From: Roseburia sp. CAG:303
Lineage (GTDB): Bacteria; Bacillota; Clostridia; Lachnospirales; Lachnospiraceae
NCBI GenBank assembly: GCA_000437755.1
Contig: FR900145.1
Span: 9,409 to 19,231, forward strand
Reading direction: 5' to 3'
Length of the DNA: 9,823 bases
The notes under the pieces were generated by a model. It saw only the letters and a list, made by a program, of their open reading frames with translations. It was not told where the DNA came from and searched no databases. Below are positions 5,027-9,823 of this stretch, in pieces. Every line of letters starts with the position of its first letter. Positions within the stretch are counted from its first letter, which is position 1. The position numbers and the translations under genes were made by a program.

Positions 5027-6436
5027 ATGTATAAGAAAAGACTATTACAGTCACTGCTTCTTCTGCTTCTGACGGCTGCATTGTGCGGCTGTGTAAAGCG
5101 TACCACCGGGAGCGGAGGGCTGGCAGGATTAATTGATGAACAGAATCAGACAAATTCAGAGACTACGGCAACCGATGCACAGAGTAATCCGGGAGAACTG
5201 GTAGTTGTAACGAACCTTGATTTAACGCAGTCACAGATAACCGTAAAGGGAATTACGGATGGCAGGCTGTTTACCTTGAATTATACGGGCGGTACAAGTG
5301 TTCAGAACCGTTATGGAACAGAGCTGCTTATGCAGGATATTCTGCCGGGTGAGATTGCACAAGTCGTATATATGGGTGGTACACAGAAGCTGCTCTCATT
5401 AAAAGAAGCGGACAGTGCCTGGGAGAATACAACGGTGAGCAAATGGAGCGTAGACTACGATAAACGGCTCTTTACCATTGGCAGCGACAAGTATTATTAC
5501 GATGATAACCTGGTGGTTGTTTCCGGAGACAGACAGATAGATATTCATGAATTAAATTCCGTGGATACCCTGATTGCAAAGGGGATTGACAATAAGATAT
5601 GTTCCATTAATGTCAGCAGGGGACATGGATACATAAGGCTTACTGATGAGACTAATCTGGTTGGCGGACTGGTGGAGGTAGGAAATAAGATCGTATCAGT
5701 AATTACGGATGATATGATTATCGTTGCACCGGAAGGAACTTATACCCTGACGGCATCGAAGAGCGGAGTTGGCGGTTCCAAAGAAGTGACTGTGGTGCGT
5801 GATGATGAAACCATTGTCAGCCTGAGTGAATTCCAGGGACCGGTGGAACGGCAGGGAAGCGTAAAGTTCAATATCCAGCCGGCAGGTACGGAATATAATG
5901 TATTTATCGATGATGCAGCCGTAGATGTTGCACAACCGGTTACATTATCTTATGGTACGCATAAAGTAGTTATCACATCCAATAAATATACGGATTATAC
6001 GGAAGAAATCGTCATAAGCAGTATTTACATGAATAAGACCATTGATTTATCTGCACAGGAAACAACGGAGGCGGAGACGACCACGGCATCTTCTTCCGAA
6101 ACCACAACAACCAAAGCATCCGGGGAAACCAAGGCGGGAGAAACCACGACGGCATCTTCTGAGAGCGAAACCACTACAAAACGGGAGGACGGTGTAATTT
6201 CAGCCGATGCAAAGACCGCGAATAAAGAAGTCGTTGTCAGCGGGCCTTCCGGAGCAGAGATTTATATGGATGGCATTTACAAAGGAAAAGCACCTGTGAC
6301 TTTTGCAAAGAGTGCAGGAGATCATATATTTGTACTGAGGGCGGATGGTTATGTTACCACTGCATACAGTTATACATTCGACAGCACAGACACAGATGTA
6401 TACATAAAATTCCCGGATCTGAAAGAACAGCAGTAA
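5027..6436 (+). CDS. Lipoprotein with PEGA domains and Thr-rich linker
   Basis: The 469-residue product starts with a signal peptide (KKRLLQ, then a leucine run, residues 3-19) and a lipobox LCGC with Cys 22 as the probable lipidated residue, so it should sit on the outer face of the membrane. Residues 57-270 are beta-rich and unassigned, possibly including a degenerate repeat at 209-270. A PEGA-like repeat spans about 277-343 (FNIQPAGTEYNVFIDD, then GTHKVVITSNKYTDY). A Thr/Ser/Glu linker occupies about 344-390, and a clear C-terminal PEGA domain 401-463 (GPSGAEIYMDGIYKGKAP, GDHIFVLRADGY). PEGA modules are found in surface and S-layer-associated proteins and are thought to mediate binding; the ligand is unknown. 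AGAGGA (5013-5018) is 8 nt from ATG 5027. The gene leads the pgcA-PH-ispE-GntR run and is 63 nt from pgcA. Start and lipobox are well supported; function is not. Confidence 0.85.
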   Translation: MYKKRLLQSLLLLLLTAALCGCVKRTTGSGGLAGLIDEQNQTNSETTATDAQSNPGELVVVTNLDLTQSQITVKGITDGRLFTLNYTGGTSVQNRYGTELLMQDILPGEIAQVVYMGGTQKLLSLKEADSAWENTTVSKWSVDYDKRLFTIGSDKYYYDDNLVVVSGDRQIDIHELNSVDTLIAKGIDNKICSINVSRGHGYIRLTDETNLVGGLVEVGNKIVSVITDDMIIVAPEGTYTLTASKSGVGGSKEVTVVRDDETIVSLSEFQGPVERQGSVKFNIQPAGTEYNVFIDDAAVDVAQPVTLSYGTHKVVITSNKYTDYTEEIVISSIYMNKTIDLSAQETTEAETTTASSSETTTTKASGETKAGETTTASSESETTTKREDGVISADAKTANKEVVVSGPSGAEIYMDGIYKGKAPVTFAKSAGDHIFVLRADGYVTTAYSYTFDSTDTDVYIKFPDLKEQQ

Positions 6437-6453
6437 GGGATAAAACAGCGATC

Positions 6454-6471
6454 TACAGATGAAAATCTGTA
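6454..6471 (+). other. GAAA-capped hairpin in the PEGA-pgcA spacer
   Basis: TACAGAT (6454-6460) pairs perfectly with ATCTGTA (6465-6471) around a GAAA tetraloop, a GNRA type. An A-run rather than a T-run follows, so it is not an intrinsic terminator on the + strand. It lies just before the AGGAGGT of pgcA and could affect mRNA stability or processing. Confidence 0.5.
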
Positions 6472-6499
6472 AAAATATATATTACAGGAGGTATTTATA

Positions 6500-8233
6500 A
6501 TGAGTTACATGGAACTTTATAAGGAATGGCTGGACAACCCATATTTTGACGAGGCTACAAAGAAAGAATTAAAAGAAATTGAGGGAAATGAAAAAGAGAT
6601 AGAAGACAGATTCTATACAGAACTCGAATTTGGTACGGCGGGTTTAAGAGGTGTCATCGGAGCAGGTGTGAACCGTATGAACATCTATACAGTCAGAAAA
6701 GCAACACAGGGACTGGCAAATTATATTATTGCACAGAAGGCACAGGCAAAAGGTGTTGCGATTGCGTTTGACTCACGTCATATGTCGCCGGAATTTGCAG
6801 ATGAGGCAGCACTCTGCCTGGCAGCAAACGGAATCAAGGCATATCGTTTTGAATCTTTAAGACCGACACCGGAACTTTCTTTCGCAGTCAGAGAATTAGG
6901 CTGTATCGCAGGCATTAACATTACCGCAAGCCACAATCCGCCGGAATACAACGGATACAAGGTATACTGGGAGGACGGCGCACAGATCACACCGCCTCAT
7001 GATACAGGTATTATGGCTGAGGTAAAGGCAGTCACAGATTACGCAACCGTTAAGACCATGAGCATGGAAGATGCAAAGGCACAGGGCTTATATGAAATAA
7101 TCGGTGCTGCAGTGGATGACAAATACATTGCGGAATTAAAGAAACAGGTCAAGAATCCGGAATTAATCAAAGAATATCAGAAGGATATCAAGATTGTATA
7201 CACACCGCTTCACGGCACAGGTAATCTTCCTGCAAGAAGAATCCTCAAAGAATTAGGATTTGAAAATGTATATGTAGTACCGGAACAGGAACTTCCAAAT
7301 GGTGATTTCCCTACCGTAAGTTATCCGAATCCGGAAGCAGCAGAAGCATTTGAACTGGCATTAAAGCTTGCAAAAGAAAAAGATGCAGACCTTGTTCTTG
7401 CAACCGATCCGGATGCAGATAGACTGGGTGTATATGTAAAAGATACAAAGACAGGAGAATACATTACTTTAACCGGTAATATGTCAGGCTGCCTGATTGG
7501 AGAATATGAATTAAGCCAGATTAAGGCAAAACAGGGTATTCCGGATGACGGTATCTTTGTAAAGACCATTGTTTCTACAAACATGGCAGATGCAATCGCA
7601 AAATATTACAATGTAAGACTGATTGAATGCCTGACCGGCTTCAAGTATATCGGACAGCAGATTTTAAAGACAGAGCAGACCGGAAAAGGAACATATCTCT
7701 TTGGATTTGAGGAGAGCTATGGCTGTCTGGTAGGAACACACGCAAGAGATAAGGATGCTATCGTGGCAACCATGGCATTGTGTGAAGCTGCTGCATATTA
7801 TAAATCCAAGAATATGACACTCTGGGATGCCATGATCGAAATGTATGAGAGATACGGATATTACAGAGATGATGTAAAAGCTATTACCATGAAGGGTATC
7901 GAGGGACTCCAGAAGATTAAGGGCATCATGGAAACATTGAGAAAAGATGCACCACAGGCAATCGGAGATTATAAGGTATTATCTGCAAGAGATTATAAGG
8001 AAGATACCATTAAGAACCTTGAAACAGGTGAAATCACATCTACCGGACTTCCTGCGTCCAATGTTCTCTACTATGATTTGAACGATGATGCATGGGTATG
8101 CGTAAGACCATCCGGTACAGAACCGAAGATTAAGCTTTATTACGGTGTAAAAGGCACGAGCTTTGAAGATGCAGAGAAGAAATCAGCAGAACTCGGCGCA
8201 AAAGTGCTGGAAATGATTGATGCAATGATGTAA
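6500..8233 (+). CDS. pgcA: Phosphoglucomutase / phosphomannomutase (alpha-D-phosphohexomutase, PgcA type)
   Basis: The cytoplasmic enzyme interconverts hexose 1- and 6-phosphates, feeding UDP-glucose and other envelope sugar precursors. All four family landmarks are visible: the active-site phosphoserine in ITASHNPPEYNGYK (Ser 144), the Mg-binding DPDADR (303-308), the sugar-binding GFEES (402-406), and the phosphate-binding RPSGTEPK (536-543). The N-terminal EFGTAGLRGVIG (43-54) is also typical. The length of 577 residues matches the long PgcA class rather than the shorter GlmM class of about 450. An excellent AGGAGGT (6486-6492) sits 7 nt from ATG 6500. It follows the PEGA lipoprotein and precedes the PH-domain gene by 20 nt, suggesting cotranscription. 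Whether glucose or mannose phosphates are preferred cannot be told from the sequence. Confidence 0.95.
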   Translation: MSYMELYKEWLDNPYFDEATKKELKEIEGNEKEIEDRFYTELEFGTAGLRGVIGAGVNRMNIYTVRKATQGLANYIIAQKAQAKGVAIAFDSRHMSPEFADEAALCLAANGIKAYRFESLRPTPELSFAVRELGCIAGINITASHNPPEYNGYKVYWEDGAQITPPHDTGIMAEVKAVTDYATVKTMSMEDAKAQGLYEIIGAAVDDKYIAELKKQVKNPELIKEYQKDIKIVYTPLHGTGNLPARRILKELGFENVYVVPEQELPNGDFPTVSYPNPEAAEAFELALKLAKEKDADLVLATDPDADRLGVYVKDTKTGEYITLTGNMSGCLIGEYELSQIKAKQGIPDDGIFVKTIVSTNMADAIAKYYNVRLIECLTGFKYIGQQILKTEQTGKGTYLFGFEESYGCLVGTHARDKDAIVATMALCEAAAYYKSKNMTLWDAMIEMYERYGYYRDDVKAITMKGIEGLQKIKGIMETLRKDAPQAIGDYKVLSARDYKEDTIKNLETGEITSTGLPASNVLYYDLNDDAWVCVRPSGTEPKIKLYYGVKGTSFEDAEKKSAELGAKVLEMIDAMM

Positions 8234-8253
8234 GAATCAGAAAGGATGGAACA

Positions 8254-8634
8254 ATGGCAAAAACAACAGTATCCTATAAATGGAGCGACAGAAAGAGAAT
8301 TATTTTTGGACTGCCATGGACTTTTACAAAGTATGCGGCTACCGATGAAAAATTACTGATAAGAACAGGAGTTCTGAATGTAAAAGAGGACGAGGTGCGT
8401 TTGTACAGGATTCTGGATTTGACCCTGAAAAGGACATTGTTCCAGCGATTATGGGGGCTCGGAACAATTCATGTCTGCTCAGCGGATAAATCTACACCGG
8501 AATTTGAGATTCTGAATATCAAGAATCCGGAAATTGTAAAAAATATGCTTTCAGATATGGTAGAAGAAGAGCGAAGGAAAAAACGCGTGTCCGGCAGAGA
8601 ATTTATGAGTAGCGAAGAAGATGAAATATATTAG
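8254..8634 (+). CDS. Small bacterial PH-domain protein (bPH_2-like)
   Basis: The 126-residue product looks like a lone bacterial pleckstrin-homology domain of the YdbS/bPH_2 type. Residues about 21-98 carry the characteristic pattern: TKYAATDEKLLIRTGVLNVKEDEV, RLYRILDLTLKRTLFQRLWGLGTIHV, then a strand and a C-terminal helix. The RTGVLN and DL-rich turn with LFQRLWGLGTI is typical of the family. YdbS-like proteins usually have transmembrane helices; this one has none, so it is presumably soluble or peripheral. The C-terminus (99-126) is highly charged and ends in an acidic tail. AGGA (8243-8246) is 7 nt from ATG 8254, and ispE begins 20 nt after its stop. I infer a fold but not a function. Confidence 0.75.
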   Translation: MAKTTVSYKWSDRKRIIFGLPWTFTKYAATDEKLLIRTGVLNVKEDEVRLYRILDLTLKRTLFQRLWGLGTIHVCSADKSTPEFEILNIKNPEIVKNMLSDMVEEERRKKRVSGREFMSSEEDEIY

Positions 8635-8654
8635 AATTGAAACTGAGGAAATAA

Positions 8655-9563
8655 ATGGAAGACAGAGGATATGATTTTGTACGAGTCAAAGCCAGAGGAA
8701 AGATCAATCTGGGCCTTGATGTAATAAGAAAAAGAGATGACGGATACCATGAAGTGCGCATGATTATGCAGCAGGTAGGTCTGTATGACGGAATCGATAT
8801 TAAGCGGCTCGGGCTGTGTACCGATGGCAACCGCTACATCGACATTGAGACAAACCTGAAGTATCTTCCGGTAAATGAGAATAATCTTGCCTATAAGGCA
8901 GCGGCATTGCTGATGGATGAATACGGAATACAGGAAAGTATTTTTATCAAGATACGCAAACTGATTCCGGTGGCTGCAGGCATGGCAGGCGGAAGTGCGG
9001 ATGCGGCAGCAGTCATGAAAGGACTGAATAAGATGTTTGGTCTGGGACTCAGCACGAAAGAGCTGATGGAACGTGGTGTCAGGCTGGGTGCGGATGTACC
9101 GTATTGTATTATGGGCGGAACTGCGCTGGCAGAAGGAATTGGCGATGTACTGACACCGCTGAAAGATATGCCGCCATGTTATATCGTACTGGCAAAGCCG
9201 GGAATCAATGTTTCGACCAAATTTGTTTATGGAAGTCTGAAGCTGGACGAGATAAAGAAGCATCCGGACATTGACGGTCTGGTTCAGGATATCGAATCAC
9301 AGGATCTGGAAGGTATGTCAGCAAAGCTTGGGAATGTGCTGGAAGAGGTGACGGAAGGCATGCATCCGGTGATTACGGAGATTAAGCAGAAGATGATGAA
9401 GCATGGTGCATTAAATGCCATGATGAGCGGAAGCGGTCCTACCGTATTTGGAATATTTGCAGAAAAGAAAAAAGCCATGAAGGCATATAATGTACTGAAA
9501 GCGGATGAAAAATGCAAACAGGTTTATATTACAGATGGAGGATTAACGGATGAAAGATATTAG
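8655..9563 (+). CDS. ispE: 4-diphosphocytidyl-2-C-methyl-D-erythritol kinase
   Basis: IspE phosphorylates CDP-methylerythritol with ATP in the MEP pathway to isopentenyl diphosphate. The 302-residue GHMP-family kinase shows the N-terminal KARGKINLGLDV (12-23) with the probable catalytic Lys 16, the glycine-rich ATP loop IPVAAGMAGGSADAAAV (104-120), the LGADVPY motif (145-150) with probable catalytic Asp 147, and the C-terminal SGSGPTVFGIF (258-268). The length is within the usual 280-310. Presence of IspE implies the MEP rather than the mevalonate route. AGGA (8646-8649) is 5 nt from ATG 8655. The stop TAG at 9561-9563 overlaps the GntR start by 14 nt, so ispE and the regulator are probably translationally coupled. 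A GntR neighbour directly after ispE is common in Clostridia, by my recollection. Confidence 0.97.
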   Translation: MEDRGYDFVRVKARGKINLGLDVIRKRDDGYHEVRMIMQQVGLYDGIDIKRLGLCTDGNRYIDIETNLKYLPVNENNLAYKAAALLMDEYGIQESIFIKIRKLIPVAAGMAGGSADAAAVMKGLNKMFGLGLSTKELMERGVRLGADVPYCIMGGTALAEGIGDVLTPLKDMPPCYIVLAKPGINVSTKFVYGSLKLDEIKKHPDIDGLVQDIESQDLEGMSAKLGNVLEEVTEGMHPVITEIKQKMMKHGALNAMMSGSGPTVFGIFAEKKKAMKAYNVLKADEKCKQVYITDGGLTDERY

Positions 9564-9823
9564 TTTAAATACAAATGAATATCTTCCACTTAGAGAAGTT
9601 GTCTTTAATACTTTGCGTGAAGCCATTCTGACCGGAGAACTCGAACCGGGTGAGCACCTGATGGAGGTAAAGCTGGCGAACAAACTGGGCGTCAGCAGAA
9701 CCCCGATCCGGGAAGCGATCCGTAAGCTGGAACTGGAAGGACTGGTAGTAATGACGCCGAGAAGAAGTGCAGAGGTGGCAAAGATTACGAAAGAGGATCT
9801 TGTTGATGTTCTGGAAGTAAGAC
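9550..9823 (+). CDS. GntR/FadR-family transcriptional regulator, partial (3' end outside window)
   Basis: Only the first 91 residues are present. Residues 14-66 form the winged helix-turn-helix of the FadR branch: LREVVFNTLREAIL, GELEPGEHL, the recognition region LANKLGVSRTPIREAIRKLELEGLV (42-66), then a wing. A C-terminal ligand-binding (FCD-type) domain would be expected beyond 9823, and KITKEDLVDVLEVR (78-91) looks like its opening. ATG 9550 lies 8 nt after GGAGG (9537-9541) inside the end of ispE, so the two genes overlap by 14 nt. The regulator may control this cluster or a distant target; no operator can be assigned from the sequence shown. Confidence 0.88.
   Translation, partial: MKDISLNTNEYLPLREVVFNTLREAILTGELEPGEHLMEVKLANKLGVSRTPIREAIRKLELEGLVVMTPRRSAEVAKITKEDLVDVLEVR

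Noticed and set aside
8631..9263. Minus-strand 210-codon reading frame opposite ispE.
   Set aside because: It lies wholly antisense to an unmistakable ispE, has a Cys/His/Gln/Arg-rich composition typical of shadow frames, and no recognisable domain.

Overview
The window looks like chromosomal DNA from a low-to-moderate G+C Bacillota, most likely a Clostridia member near Lachnospiraceae. The grounds are strong AGGAGG-type ribosome binding sites, AT-rich spacers, a CotS-like coat-family gene, a UPF0735 ACT protein next to homoserine dehydrogenase, and a PgcA-type phosphosugar mutase. The family-level placement is inference from gene content, not a database match. All genes I accept are on the + strand.

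Layout. Positions 1-126 are an intergenic stretch full of short direct and inverted repeats. Then comes prfB (peptide release factor 2), whose true 5' end is hidden by a classical in-frame TGA with +1 programmed frameshift: GTG at 165, shift at 237-243. It is followed by an orphan cheW-like gene (1320-1790), a UPF0735 ACT-domain protein (1814-2260) and homoserine dehydrogenase hom (2570-3784), closed by a strong intrinsic terminator (3826-3857). Next is a CotS/aminoglycoside-kinase-like gene whose two key catalytic aspartates are asparagines (best start TTG 3949). A second cluster follows: a PEGA-domain lipoprotein (5027-6436), phosphoglucomutase/phosphomannomutase pgcA (6500-8233), a small bacterial PH-domain protein (8254-8634), ispE of the MEP isoprenoid pathway (8655-9563), and the 5' end of a GntR/FadR-type regulator overlapping ispE by 14 nt and cut by the window edge.

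The most interesting object is the roughly 280-bp insertion at 2261-2538 between the ACT gene and hom. It has long imperfect terminal inverted repeats (about 58 bp), is flanked by a perfect 10-bp direct repeat (AATGGAATAA), and encodes no credible protein. Removing it and one repeat copy leaves the ACT gene stop codon 21 nt from the hom ATG, normal operon spacing. Its interior has two hairpin modules of matching architecture: a 9-bp outer stem, a 6/5-nt asymmetric internal loop of conserved sequence, and a 6-bp inner stem. The paired bases differ compensatorily between modules while the loops stay alike. This pattern suggests a non-autonomous mobile element that is also a structured RNA. Its right arm contains a candidate outward promoter toward hom.

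Functionally, the left cluster joins translation termination (prfB) with the threonine/methionine branch of aspartate-derived amino-acid synthesis (ACT sensor plus hom). The right cluster joins sugar-phosphate interconversion for cell-envelope precursors (pgcA) with isoprenoid synthesis (ispE) and a surface lipoprotein. The shared theme of the right cluster may be envelope supply, but that is inference from gene adjacency.
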